A DNA stretch of 64,000 nt. Origin: Methanolacinia petrolearia DSM 11571. GTDB taxonomy: Archaea > Halobacteriota > Methanomicrobia > Methanomicrobiales > Methanomicrobiaceae. The stretch is taken from NCBI RefSeq assembly GCF_000147875.1, contig NC_014507.1, positions 248,001-312,000 of the forward strand, in the 5' to 3' direction. This document shows, piece by piece, positions 47,447 through 56,143 of this stretch. Position 1 is the stretch's first letter. Every line of letters begins with the position of its first letter. A program made the position numbers and the translations under genes. A model generated the notes under the pieces. The model was not told the DNA's origin. It saw only the letters and a program-made list of their open reading frames with translations, and ran no database searches.

Positions 47447-48222
47447 GCCGGATTTACGCTCCTGATAATCTCGCCGGCACGGATCAGTTCTCTCAGCCTG
47501 CACAGGGTCCGGTCCATCCTTATGATCTCTGCAAGCGCATCCCTCTCCTCTTCTCCGGGTTCGAGGATACGTTCCACGGCCCCGTTCTTCATAACAATCC
47601 TTTTTGCAGAGAGCAGTGAGACGACCGGGTCGTGGGTAACGAAGATGAGCGCCTTATGGTGCGTTTTCAGGCATTCGATCACTTTTTCCTTGAATATGCC
47701 TGCATTTTCGATCTCGTCGAGAAGAATAATCGGTGCATTTGAGATCATTATGGCATCTGCGACCATCAGGGACCTTGTCTGTCCTCCGGAAAGCGAGGTC
47801 ATCCGGACTTCGGGAAGGATCTTCTCGCCTGTAAACTCATTCGCAAGGGCGATCGTCCTTTCGACTATTTTTTCGTCCTCTATCTTTCTCGACCTGACAT
47901 GCATTTTGAGAAAATCCCCGGCCGTCATATCTGCAAGACATTTTGTATTCTGGGTGATCAAAGCAACGGGTTTCTTCGCCGGGTCGCGGACGAACTCTTC
48001 AGGGGCAGGTTCGCCGTTCACGAGAACTGTACGGCCTGTAACCGTGTCCCTGTGCGCAAAGATCTCTATGTCGTTTATCAGGGCACTCTTTCCCGATCCT
48101 GTCGGTCCTACTATAGATATCGTGTCGCCCGGGCATATGGTGAGGGAGCTGAAATTTTCCGTCATCCCTTTCCTGTTCCTGCCGGGAAGTATCGTGATAT
48201 CTTCTATTGTCAGGGGGTCCAT
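47443..48222 (-). CDS. ABC-type ATPase without permease
   Basis: 259 residues. One nucleotide-binding domain with Walker A VGPTGSGKS (38-46), signature TSLSGGQTRS, Walker B PIILLDEIE and H-loop VTHD. No membrane partner is encoded nearby, so it is more likely a soluble ABC protein that drives a conformational change than a transporter subunit; AtwA, which activates methyl-CoM reductase, is a precedent. First gene of the six-gene CoM operon. Confidence 0.8.
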   Translation of the reverse strand: MDPLTIEDITILPGRNRKGMTENFSSLTICPGDTISIVGPTGSGKSALINDIEIFAHRDTVTGRTVLVNGEPAPEEFVRDPAKKPVALITQNTKCLADMTAGDFLKMHVRSRKIEDEKIVERTIALANEFTGEKILPEVRMTSLSGGQTRSLMVADAIMISNAPIILLDEIENAGIFKEKVIECLKTHHKALIFVTHDPVVSLLSAKRIVMKNGAVERILEPGEEERDALAEIIRMDRTLCRLRELIRAGEIIRSVNPA

Positions 48223-48359
48223 GTATCAGTATTAGCAGGCTATTTCTTAATATAGATCATTTAAGGCAAAAATTAAGATACTATAGGGAAAATTTTTAAT
48301 TTTATTTTACCTTTTATGCAAATAAATCGCTACGGTTTTTGAGCTGGTTGTGTGAAGTC

Positions 48360-48379
48360 GTTTAACCTCCGGGTTAAAC
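48360..48379. promoter_or_regulatory. Perfect 8-bp inverted repeat in divergent promoter region
   Basis: GTTTAACC-TCCG-GGTTAAAC lies between the CoM operon (starting 48222, minus strand) and the small gene at 48484 (plus strand). It has the length and symmetry of a dimeric repressor site. The HTH protein encoded at 48889 is a candidate binder, by location only. Confidence 0.55.
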
Positions 48380-48483
48380 CATCCAATCGATTCCGTTTAT
48401 ACCTTTTATAACCCGGTCCTTACTATTTAGAATTGTATTTCGGGAGTTCTTACAGGCTGGAAAGATGAATTAAGGAATAAGAT

Positions 48484-48828
48484 ATGACAGAAACCTGTTT
48501 AATAAGGGGAGAGATGAAAATGGAGCTTTCCGGTGCTGACGTGGCAACAGGCATCGCAGAGGATGAATACATAGAGTTCGGAATATCACCGTTCGACGAA
48601 CTTCATGAGATTGAATTGTCGATTAACGACGCCCTTGACAGCTGTGGAGGAGATATTCTTCCTGCGCTGTATCTGCTCAACTACTGCAGGAATCTTGTGG
48701 AAGACGGTGACATGGAGGAGTACATCGAGGCATGCACTCTTCTGTCAGATACTTGCAGGAGCCTTCCCGGCAACAGGGGCGGAAGACTAAGGGCCGTCGG
48801 TGACTACCTGGATTTTTGCATAGACTGA
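48484..48828 (+). CDS. Small acidic protein, unknown
   Basis: 114 residues, helical and acidic, with six Cys (CLIR, DSCGG, LLNYCRN, EACTLL, DTCRS, DFCID). No known family. A strong AAGGGGAG lies 8 bases before an internal ATG at 48520, which would give a 102-residue protein beginning MELSGADV and may be the real start. It precedes the HTH regulator gene on the same strand. Confidence 0.6.
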   Translation: MTETCLIRGEMKMELSGADVATGIAEDEYIEFGISPFDELHEIELSINDALDSCGGDILPALYLLNYCRNLVEDGDMEEYIEACTLLSDTCRSLPGNRGGRLRAVGDYLDFCID

Positions 48829-48888
48829 TGGCAGATATTTTGCCTTTACAGGAAAACACTTAATATCTATTTTTCTCAATTGTATGTC

Positions 48889-49380
48889 ATGTTCTCGCAA
48901 AGGATATTCCAGGTAGGTTTTAAAACCGCACTGCAGGAGGAGATCGACAGGAAAGGCGTAAGCATCCGTGAACTTGCAGAGAGAGCTGGAATTCCTGTTG
49001 CAACACTCTACAAGATAACTTCGGGAGAGCGCGATCCGCGGTTTTCAACTGTGCAGGCAATCGTAAATGCATTGCAGCCCCAGGATTCCGATTTTGTTGC
49101 CGTTATAGCGGCCAAGTTCCTGCTCGACGATATAGAATCAAGCAGGCCTGATGTGGGAGCAAAGAAGGTGAAGGTTCGCGGCTATCCTGCGTATACGATG
49201 GAAGAGTGCATCATCTCAGCGGTCAGGGCGGAAAAGGACGGTGCTCTCGGGATCGTCTGTGCCCCTGTACTTGCGTCGATGATCGAACGTATAGTCGAGA
49301 TCCCGGTCGTAATTATGAAACCGCAGGCCGAGACGATAATCGAGGCTTTGAAGACACTCGACCGGCGGCTTGAAAAATAA
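48889..49380 (+). CDS. HTH (XRE) regulator with C-terminal sensor domain
   Basis: 163 residues. A helix-turn-helix of the XRE/Cro type at about 18-70 (SIRELAERAGIPVATLYKIT then SGERDPRFSTV). The C-terminal part (about 95-163: VRGYPAYTMEECIISAVRAE ... VVIMKPQAETIIEALK) is an alpha/beta unit found in archaeal regulators and may bind a small ligand. A TATA-like run about 25 bp before the ATG at 48889 suggests a leaderless transcript. Confidence 0.8.
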   Translation: MFSQRIFQVGFKTALQEEIDRKGVSIRELAERAGIPVATLYKITSGERDPRFSTVQAIVNALQPQDSDFVAVIAAKFLLDDIESSRPDVGAKKVKVRGYPAYTMEECIISAVRAEKDGALGIVCAPVLASMIERIVEIPVVIMKPQAETIIEALKTLDRRLEK

Positions 49381-49401
49381 TTTTTATTTTTTATCTTTAT
49401 C

Positions 49402-51831
49402 TTATCTTTCCGCAACTGCGGGCGGCCTGTACCCTTTGAGCATCAGCGAGAGCGAAATAACCGTGACCGAACTGAGCACCATGGCGGCGCCTGCATACTC
49501 CGGTCTGAATATAATTCCGTAAAACGGGTAGAGGACACCTGCGGCCACCGGGATCAATGCCGTATTGTATGCAAAAGCCCAGAAGAGATTCAGCTTTATC
49601 CTTCCCATGACCTTTCTTGAAAGCTGAATTGCGGCTGCGACATCTCTCAGGTCGCTCTTCATCAGGACTATATCGGCGCTCTCCAGGGCGATATCCGTTC
49701 CGCTTCCTACAGCTATACCGACATCGGCCTCGGCAAGGGCCGGGGCGTCGTTTATGCCGTCTCCGACAAAGGCGGTCATGCCGGATTCCTCCCTGATCTT
49801 TTTTACCTGTGCGGCCTTTTCACCGGGCAGGACGTTTGCATGTACGTCGTCGATCCCTGCCTCCTTTGCAACAGAAAGTGCAGTGATCGCGTTGTCCCCT
49901 GTAATCATCGAGACCGAAAGATCCATTGCTTTTATCTCCGATACGGCCTTTCCTGCCGAATCCTTTAGTACATCGGATATCGCCAGGACTCCGACGATCT
50001 TTCCGTCAGCTGCAACCGTGACCGTTGTCTTTCCTGCACTCTCGTAGGCCGCAAGCGTTTCTTCCGTCTTTTCATCTATGACAGCGCCGCTGTTCGATAC
50101 AAAGTCGCGGGTTCCTGCAGTGACAGCCTTCCCGCCTGCTGTTACCTCCACACCGCCGCCCGCTTCGGACCTGAAGTTTTCCCCCTCAGGAACTGCGATC
50201 TCTTTGTCCTTTGCATAATCGAGGATCGCCTTTGCAATAGGATGTTCGGAGAAGTTTTCGGCTGCGGCTGCAAGGCCGATCATCTCTTTTTCTTCCATGC
50301 CGAAAGAGGTGATGTCCGTGACCTCGGGTTTTCCCCGTGTCAGAGTCCCGGTCTTGTCGAATACTATTGTCTTCAGCTTCTCCGATATCTCGAGCGCCTC
50401 GCCGTTCCTGATAAGGATTCCGAGTTCAGCCCCCCTTCCGATTCCTACGGTGACGGCGGTCGGAGTAGCGAGACCGAGTGCACACGGGCATGCCACGACT
50501 ATAATCGATATGAAGACTGTCAGTGCAAAGAGAGTGGTCGAACCGAGTAAGAAATACCAGATCGAGGACGCAACTATTGCTATGAGAAGTATAACGGGTA
50601 TGAACCACGCCACGGCGACATCCGCGATCCTCTGGACCGGTGGTTTCGTTCTCTGGGTCTCCTCGACGAGGCTTATGATCTGCGATAAGACCGTGTCCTT
50701 TCCTACCTTTGTAGCTGTGAATGCGACCGATCCCCCGGTAAGCAGTGTTCCACCTGTTACCGTGTCGCCCTGTTTCTTCAAAACAGGCACCGGCTCTCCG
50801 GTTATCATAGACTCGTCGACATACGCCTCTCCTGAGAGAACTGTTCCGTCGACCGGGACCCTGCCTCCCGGTTTGACGAGGATCTCGGCTCCTTCCATCA
50901 GGTCTTCTGCAGGAATCTCGACATATTCGCCGTCTTTCTTCACGAGGGCTTTTGCAGGTTTCAGGTTCAGGAGCTTCTTTACAGCATCGTTCGTTCTTCC
51001 TTTTGCATTTGCCTCAAGATATCGTCCCAGTGTCAGGAATGCAGTGAGCATAACAGCGGTCTCGTAGAACATGAAATCGCTCGTGAGAACGATCCCGAAG
51101 GTGCCGAATACGGACGCAATATATGCCGTTCCTATACCGAGGGCGTACATCACATCCATGCTGAGCGTCCTGTTTCTCAGGGAGATGAATGTTGCACTGA
51201 AAATGGGGTATGCAAGATAGATCAGGACTGGTGTGGAGATTATGAACATCAGGAGGTTTACGGGTATGAACGCCGAAAGCCCCGAGTACATTATTGCAAT
51301 AAGAACTGCGGCGGTTCCCAGCCCTAGCACAATTCTCACGAGCTTGTTTTTCTGCTCCTTTTCGAACTCCTCTTCCTCTTTCTCTGAAGAAAAGTCCTCT
51401 TCAGTGCCCATGTACTGGAAACCTGCCGATTCGACTGCAGTTTTGAATTCTCTTTTATCCGTATCCCCTGGGATATAAGATATTACAGCCGAGTTGTCGA
51501 CAAGGTTTACATCCGCGGACATAACGCCGTTGACTTTTTCAAGTGCAGTTTTTACGCTTCCGGCGCATACGGCACAGTGCATCCCGCCGATCTTGATCTT
51601 CTGTTCGGCAAGAGATACTCCGTATCCGCTCTTTTTGATTGTCGACTCTATATCCCCCAGGCTTATTTTTTCCGGGTCGAAACTTACCTGTGCGTCCTCT
51701 GATGCGATACTTACGGAAGCCGAATCAACTCCTTCAAGCTTCTTCAGTGCTGATTCGACGTTCGCAGCACATGCTGCACAGTGCATCCCAGTGACCTTAA
51801 GAGAGGTCTTTTTTACCGGTTTTTCAGACAT
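49402..51831 (-). CDS. copA: Copper-exporting P1B-type ATPase
   Basis: 809 residues. Two N-terminal heavy-metal domains (Cys18/21 in GMHCAACAANV; Cys86/89 in GMHCAVCAGSV), eight membrane segments, the transport CPC in VVACPCALGLATPT, phosphorylation Asp in FDKTGTLTRG and the hinge GDGINDAPALAEADVG. CPC with two HMA domains indicates Cu(I) export. The start overlaps the 3' end of the upstream kinase gene by 19 bp, so the kinase and pump are translated together. Confidence 0.94.
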   Translation of the reverse strand: MSEKPVKKTSLKVTGMHCAACAANVESALKKLEGVDSASVSIASEDAQVSFDPEKISLGDIESTIKKSGYGVSLAEQKIKIGGMHCAVCAGSVKTALEKVNGVMSADVNLVDNSAVISYIPGDTDKREFKTAVESAGFQYMGTEEDFSSEKEEEEFEKEQKNKLVRIVLGLGTAAVLIAIMYSGLSAFIPVNLLMFIISTPVLIYLAYPIFSATFISLRNRTLSMDVMYALGIGTAYIASVFGTFGIVLTSDFMFYETAVMLTAFLTLGRYLEANAKGRTNDAVKKLLNLKPAKALVKKDGEYVEIPAEDLMEGAEILVKPGGRVPVDGTVLSGEAYVDESMITGEPVPVLKKQGDTVTGGTLLTGGSVAFTATKVGKDTVLSQIISLVEETQRTKPPVQRIADVAVAWFIPVILLIAIVASSIWYFLLGSTTLFALTVFISIIVVACPCALGLATPTAVTVGIGRGAELGILIRNGEALEISEKLKTIVFDKTGTLTRGKPEVTDITSFGMEEKEMIGLAAAAENFSEHPIAKAILDYAKDKEIAVPEGENFRSEAGGGVEVTAGGKAVTAGTRDFVSNSGAVIDEKTEETLAAYESAGKTTVTVAADGKIVGVLAISDVLKDSAGKAVSEIKAMDLSVSMITGDNAITALSVAKEAGIDDVHANVLPGEKAAQVKKIREESGMTAFVGDGINDAPALAEADVGIAVGSGTDIALESADIVLMKSDLRDVAAAIQLSRKVMGRIKLNLFWAFAYNTALIPVAAGVLYPFYGIIFRPEYAGAAMVLSSVTVISLSLMLKGYRPPAVAER

Positions 51832-53273
51832 ACGCTCTTCTCACTTAATAATAATGATTCCTCGTATGGAAAGTGCTTCTTAAGACTTATTATATATTTT
51901 GTACCTGTTCTCCCTTCATTAGTCAGGATCATTATCTGCCCGCCGCAGTTATCAATGAGACTCCATATAAGACCCATTCCGTGGCTTTTTTTACCTGAAC
52001 TGCCATTTTCAGCCAGGTCTCCCACGTTAAAATCCTCGATGATATCATTTGGGATGCCTGGTCCGGAGTCCTCGAAGAAAACAGATATTTCGGATCCCTC
52101 TTCGTATTCAGGTACCGAGATCCTTACCTCTGTTCCGGCACCGCAGTGTTTTTTTACATTGTTGAAGAGGTTGTAGAATACGGAGCCAAGCAGATCGTCT
52201 GCTACGACCATGCAGCCGAAATCCCCGATGGTTATATCGAGGTCGGGATAGTTTTCGGCCTCTCTGCATATCAGAGGCCTTAATTCGACCGGCTTTAAAT
52301 CGTGGCAGTTCTCATCGGATCGTCTCATAGCCTCGGTATTTTCAATCAGGTGTTTGACGTTTCCGATAAGATTTCTCATTCTCCTCTCCCACAGAGACTG
52401 CTCTTCTTCCGGATTTCCATCGATCTCAAGGCATCCGGTTTCTACCATGATCATATTTCTGATATCGTGCGTCAGAATATCGAGATAGAATTCATTTTTA
52501 CTGATCTTTTCCCCGGCATGTTCGTTTTTATCTTCTTTATACTCATGAAATTCAGTAAAAAATCCGAGAAATTCCATCTTTTCATTGATGTACGGTGCTG
52601 CGTGAAAGAGGATTGGGATAACTTCACCGTAGCTTGTTACGATGTCGAGCGGATAATCCCGCAGGTTGTTTTCTTTTAATGCGATGGCGAGAGCGGATTT
52701 TGCGTTTTCATGATCCCGGAATAGCACTGCAAGATCCTTTCCTTCGATCTCGTCCTTCCTGTATCCTGAAAGCTTTTCCATCGCCGAGTTGATATCCATA
52801 ATTTTGTAACTGTCGTCGATTGTGAGAAGCGGATCGATATGGGATTCAATGAGCCTGTTCTTGTATTCATTTGCTTCGGAAAGTGCTTTTTCAGATCTTT
52901 TTTTCTCTACTGCAAGTAGGACTTTGTGCGTGAGTTCGGCGAAAAGGGCTTTGAGATCTGTGCCTTTCTGGATATAATAATCGGCACCGCTGTTCATTGC
53001 CTCTATCACAACCTCTTCACGACTCCGGCCCGTGAAGATTATGAACGGTATGATATTTCCTTCCTCTCTGATCTCTTTCAGGAAATCCAGTCCGTTCATA
53101 TCCGGCATCTCATAATCGGATATTACGGCTTCGAAATTTTGTTCTTCAAGTTTCAACAGCCCCTCCGCTGCTGAATTTCCTGTGGAAACTCTGAAATAAC
53201 CCGTTCTTTCAAGGAATATTTTTGTAATATCCAGGACCTCGGGATCATCGTCCACTATGAGGATATCAATCAT
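51813..53273 (-). CDS. Hybrid sensor protein: receiver, PAS, histidine kinase-type ATPase
   Basis: 486 residues. Receiver domain at 1-120 (Asp9-10, phospho-acceptor Asp53 in ISDYEMP), PAS at about 145-250 (DPLLTIDDSYKIMDINSAME), kinase phospho-acceptor His in LDILTHDIRNMI (about 270), and ATPase domain (NLFNNVKKHCG, EDSGPGIPNDI, HGMGLIWSLIDNCGG). No transmembrane segment, so it senses inside the cell. The overlap with copA suggests a link to metal stress, but no metal-binding motif is seen in it. Confidence 0.85.
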   Translation of the reverse strand: MIDILIVDDDPEVLDITKIFLERTGYFRVSTGNSAAEGLLKLEEQNFEAVISDYEMPDMNGLDFLKEIREEGNIIPFIIFTGRSREEVVIEAMNSGADYYIQKGTDLKALFAELTHKVLLAVEKKRSEKALSEANEYKNRLIESHIDPLLTIDDSYKIMDINSAMEKLSGYRKDEIEGKDLAVLFRDHENAKSALAIALKENNLRDYPLDIVTSYGEVIPILFHAAPYINEKMEFLGFFTEFHEYKEDKNEHAGEKISKNEFYLDILTHDIRNMIMVETGCLEIDGNPEEEQSLWERRMRNLIGNVKHLIENTEAMRRSDENCHDLKPVELRPLICREAENYPDLDITIGDFGCMVVADDLLGSVFYNLFNNVKKHCGAGTEVRISVPEYEEGSEISVFFEDSGPGIPNDIIEDFNVGDLAENGSSGKKSHGMGLIWSLIDNCGGQIMILTNEGRTGTKYIISLKKHFPYEESLLLSEKSVCLKNR

Positions 53274-53412
53274 GTTATTGAGTTTTAAGGATTAGGTTGC
53301 GATATATGATGGCCAAAAAAAATTTGTTTTCAGAAAGGGATTTTTTATTTCATCCTGTGGTCGTACTTGTAAATTGGTATTTTATAATTCATTGCCCCCA
53401 TCTCTGTCTAAA

Positions 53413-53577
53413 TTACTGGATTTTGCCTGTCTCTGCCTCTTCCATCATGTGATGCATGTGTTCGTCGAGATTTTTGAGGTGTGCCACAAGCTCCTGGATG
53501 TCTCTTTCAACATGCTCTATGTCGTCATGCACGTGTTTAAGTTCGCCATTTATATGAGTCAATAGTTCACTGTTCAT
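53413..53577 (-). CDS. Histidine-rich 54-residue coiled-coil protein
   Basis: A short frame starting MNSELLTHINGELKHVHDDI and ending AETGKIQ. It has 8 His in 54 residues (positions 8, 15, 17, 22, 33, 40, 42, 43) within an unbroken heptad-like helix, and a GGAAGTG ribosome site seven bases before the ATG. It lies upstream of the kinase/copA pair on the same strand. Metal binding or a coiled-coil adaptor role is plausible; no family is recognised. Confidence 0.65.
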   Translation of the reverse strand: MNSELLTHINGELKHVHDDIEHVERDIQELVAHLKNLDEHMHHMMEEAETGKIQ

Positions 53578-53783
53578 TTGTTTCACTTCCGTTTGCGCCG
53601 ATTTTTCAACGCGATAATTAAATTAAAAATACGGTTGCCTTGAACTTCTCCCTTCGAATTTAAGGAAAAAAAGGGATTGCCAAAATTTTTTCATTGTGGT
53701 ATTCCTGTTTTTCTGTCTGACGGTCTGCGAAATTAATTTAATAGTGTCCTGCAAAACAACTGTTTGTTAACCCTGGTGATATT

Positions 53784-54476
53784 TTGGAAGAGTTGTCCTT
53801 ATTCATTGCATTTTTCGGAGCACTGTTTGCACTTACGAATCCGTTCGGAAATCTCCCATTCTTCATAACGTATACCGAAGCTTTGACGCCGAGGGTTCAG
53901 AAGGCTATGGCAATCCTTCTTTCTGTTTTCCTGGTGGTTTTTTTCGGTCTGTTCTTCTTTGCAGGAAATGCAATCCTGCACTTTTTTGGGATAAGCATAC
54001 CTGCGTTCCAGATCGCGGGTGGAATTATCGTCCTGATCATCGCATTGTCAATGGTGAGCGGAGAGCATATGGACAGGCAGAAGAAGATCATGCATGTCGA
54101 TGGGGTTTCAGGTGAGAATAAATCTCTGGAAGAGGATTTTGAGGAGGCTGAGGCCTTTCTTCCCAAAGTTCTCGTTCCCCTCGGGATCCCTATCTACGCG
54201 GGCCCGGGTGCGCTGAGTGTCGTTATAATGTACGGGAACAAGGCTTTTTCCGCGGGTTGGGGAGCTGTCATCTATTCGCTGATCGTTATCGTTGTGATAT
54301 GCCTGATCGTGTGCATAGTGAACTTCCTTGCAACCCCTATAAGGTCAGGTCTCGGTGACCAGGGACTTGAGATACTTGTCAGGATAATGGGCCTTATTCT
54401 TGCGGCAATCGCAGTTACGCTCTTCATCGAGGGACTGGCAGCTATAAACAGCACCTTTACGGTTCCGGCTGTCTGA
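53784..54476 (+). CDS. MarC-family membrane protein
   Basis: 230 residues, six transmembrane segments. The family signature FALTNPFGNLPFFITYTEAL at the N-terminus and VPLGIPIYAGPGALSVVIMY in the middle identify MarC/UPF0056. Transport role unproven. TTG start with a GGTGAT site upstream. Confidence 0.88.
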   Translation: MEELSLFIAFFGALFALTNPFGNLPFFITYTEALTPRVQKAMAILLSVFLVVFFGLFFFAGNAILHFFGISIPAFQIAGGIIVLIIALSMVSGEHMDRQKKIMHVDGVSGENKSLEEDFEEAEAFLPKVLVPLGIPIYAGPGALSVVIMYGNKAFSAGWGAVIYSLIVIVVICLIVCIVNFLATPIRSGLGDQGLEILVRIMGLILAAIAVTLFIEGLAAINSTFTVPAV

Positions 54477-54487
54477 TGCCCTATTTA

Positions 54488-54520
54488 TTTTGGCAACCTA
54501 AATTTATTTGGACAACCAAA
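54488..54520 (+). promoter_or_regulatory. Two tandem dyads before DtxR-type gene
   Basis: TTTTGGCAACCTAAA (54488-54502) and TTTGGACAACCAAA (54507-54520) stand in direct order, each roughly a TTTGG/CCAAA dyad. They end three bases before the regulator's ATG, so autoregulation by the DtxR-type protein is likely. Confidence 0.6.
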
Positions 54521-54522
54521 TT

Positions 54523-54963
54523 ATGATGATGACATCTTACAGGGGCAAAAAACTGACAAGAAAAACCGAGGACTATCTTGAGGCGATACTGGTCGTAAGC
54601 CTTGAGAAAGGATATGCAAAGACAAGAGATGTCGCTGCTCTGCTTGCTGTGACTCCTTCATCGACGGTCGAGATGTTTATAAAACTGGATAAGATGGGTC
54701 TTATCGAGTACAGGAAGTACGAGGGTGTGAGGCTTAAGTCGGACGGCCTTGAGATCGCAAGGACAATCAAATTCCGTCACGACACTCTTTTCAATTTTCT
54801 GCGCCTTATCGGGGTTAATAATGATATTGCGGACAGAGATGCCTGTAAAATGGAGCATGAACTCGATCGCGAGACAATCTCTGCGATCGATAGTCTCGTG
54901 GACTTTCTCGGGCGGGATGACAATAAAGGAATACTCAATGATCTGAAAAGGTACAGGGAGTAA
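54523..54963 (+). CDS. DtxR/MntR-type metal-dependent regulator (first copy)
   Basis: 146 residues from the ATG at 54523. Winged HTH with KTEDYLEAILVVSLEKGYAK then TRDVAALLAVTPSSTVEMFI, and dimer/metal-binding helices with Cys and His ligands in HDTLFNFL and DACKMEHELDRETI. It lacks the C-terminal SH3-like (FeoA) domain of long DtxR proteins. The upstream dyads overlap its promoter. Metal (Fe or Mn) not determinable. The ORF's in-frame TTG at 54508 lies inside the operator and was rejected as start. Confidence 0.88.
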   Translation: MMMTSYRGKKLTRKTEDYLEAILVVSLEKGYAKTRDVAALLAVTPSSTVEMFIKLDKMGLIEYRKYEGVRLKSDGLEIARTIKFRHDTLFNFLRLIGVNNDIADRDACKMEHELDRETISAIDSLVDFLGRDDNKGILNDLKRYRE

Positions 54964-55664
54964 AATCCCTACGATCCATGATAGATTCATGAATGTCGAT
55001 TACCACACTGTTTTTTGAACATTAATCCTGGATGTCTGGATATTGCGGATTTTTTGTAAATTTCGGTATTCGGAGATTTTTTATTATCTTCTTTGGGAGG
55101 TTTACATTTGTTTCAAAAATTTTGGATCATATTATTCCATACCTAAACTGCAATTTTAGTTTAGATGATGAAGCCTGAGATAAAATTCGTAACTGATGAA
55201 AGGGGCCGGAGATCATGTAAGCCTGCAAGAGTCTCCGGGGAGGGACATTAGATGTCTCACTCCGGCGGGCGCTCCTCGATAGGCGGGGTCAGAGACCTCT
55301 CCCGCATATCACCGGTTCTGCTCGAACTTGCGGGTTTAAAATCGAAGACGGAATCTTCCCTGGAAACAGGGAATAAACAGGTTTACGGGGGTGTAAGGAT
55401 GTAGCAGGATTGTTGCCTGTGTTATAAAATCTCTACAATAAAATAGCGTCAGGGAAAATGGCTATACACTCATGAACGCATCAAAACCAACACACCGTTA
55501 TCGACTCTAAAACCTCTGGATTAAAAGATCCACACAATCCATAGTTGGGGTTTTCTCCAAAAACCCAAATCCATTATATTATTTGTAAAAAACCGAATCT
55601 TTTTTGAAACCCTTTAATATTTGTATAAAAATAAAGATGATACTCTAAAGAAATGAGGTATGAA
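54964..55664. other. 700-bp intergenic stretch with possible structured RNA
   Basis: Between the two DtxR-type genes. A perfect 7-bp inverted repeat CTAAACT-N8-AGTTTAG lies at 55143-55164. From about 55198 to 55365 the sequence is much richer in GC than its flanks and holds nested pairings: CCGGAGA with TCTCCGG, GGGACAT with ATGTCTC, and GCGGG with CCCGC. There is no open frame of length here. A non-coding RNA is possible; no known class was recognised. The AT-rich remainder shows nothing else. Confidence 0.4.
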
Positions 55665-56129
55665 ATGTCCGGAAAAATACATCTCAGCAGGAAGGCAGAG
55701 GATTATCTCGAGGCGATCTATGTCGTAAGCCGCGAGAAAGGCTACGCCAGGACAAAGGATGTTGCTGCCGAACTTAAAGTCAGCCCTTCAAGCGTGGTGG
55801 AAATGTTTCGGAAGCTCGATAAACAGGGATTAGTCAGGTACAGGAAGTATGAGGGTGTCGTCCCGAATCCCGAAGGTCTCCGTATAGGTAAGATGATCAA
55901 GAGCAGGCATGACACACTCAAGGCATTCTTCATGAGAATCGGAGTTCCCGAGGATATTGCAGATGAAGATGCCTGTATGATGGAGCATGAACTGAATCCC
56001 CGGTCCATCGAACAGATTCAATTCCTGCTGAACTTTGTCGATGAAAGGGCGGATCGGTCCCACACATTCGCGGACTTCGAAGCATACTGCCGTATAAGGA
56101 GATCTGAGGAAGACAAAAGCGATCTTTAA
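55665..56129 (+). CDS. DtxR/MntR-type metal-dependent regulator (second copy)
   Basis: 154 residues from the ATG at 55665, which follows GAGGT by 5 bases. A paralogue of the protein at 54523: KAEDYLEAIYVVSREKGYAR then TKDVAAELKVSPSSVVEM, and EDACMMEHELNPRSIEQI. The C-terminal SH3-like domain is again missing. It stands just upstream of feoA-feoA-feoB, so it is the likely iron regulator of that operon. A variant start at 55653 would add four residues. Confidence 0.88.
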   Translation: MSGKIHLSRKAEDYLEAIYVVSREKGYARTKDVAAELKVSPSSVVEMFRKLDKQGLVRYRKYEGVVPNPEGLRIGKMIKSRHDTLKAFFMRIGVPEDIADEDACMMEHELNPRSIEQIQFLLNFVDERADRSHTFADFEAYCRIRRSEEDKSDL

Positions 56130-56143
56130 TATCCCTATTTCTC

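Noticed and set aside
55171-55215. A possible TPP riboswitch (CCTGAGA ... AACTGATG)
   Set aside because: The later conserved parts of the aptamer (TAAT and GCCAGCG-like) are missing, and the downstream gene is a metal regulator, not a thiamin gene.
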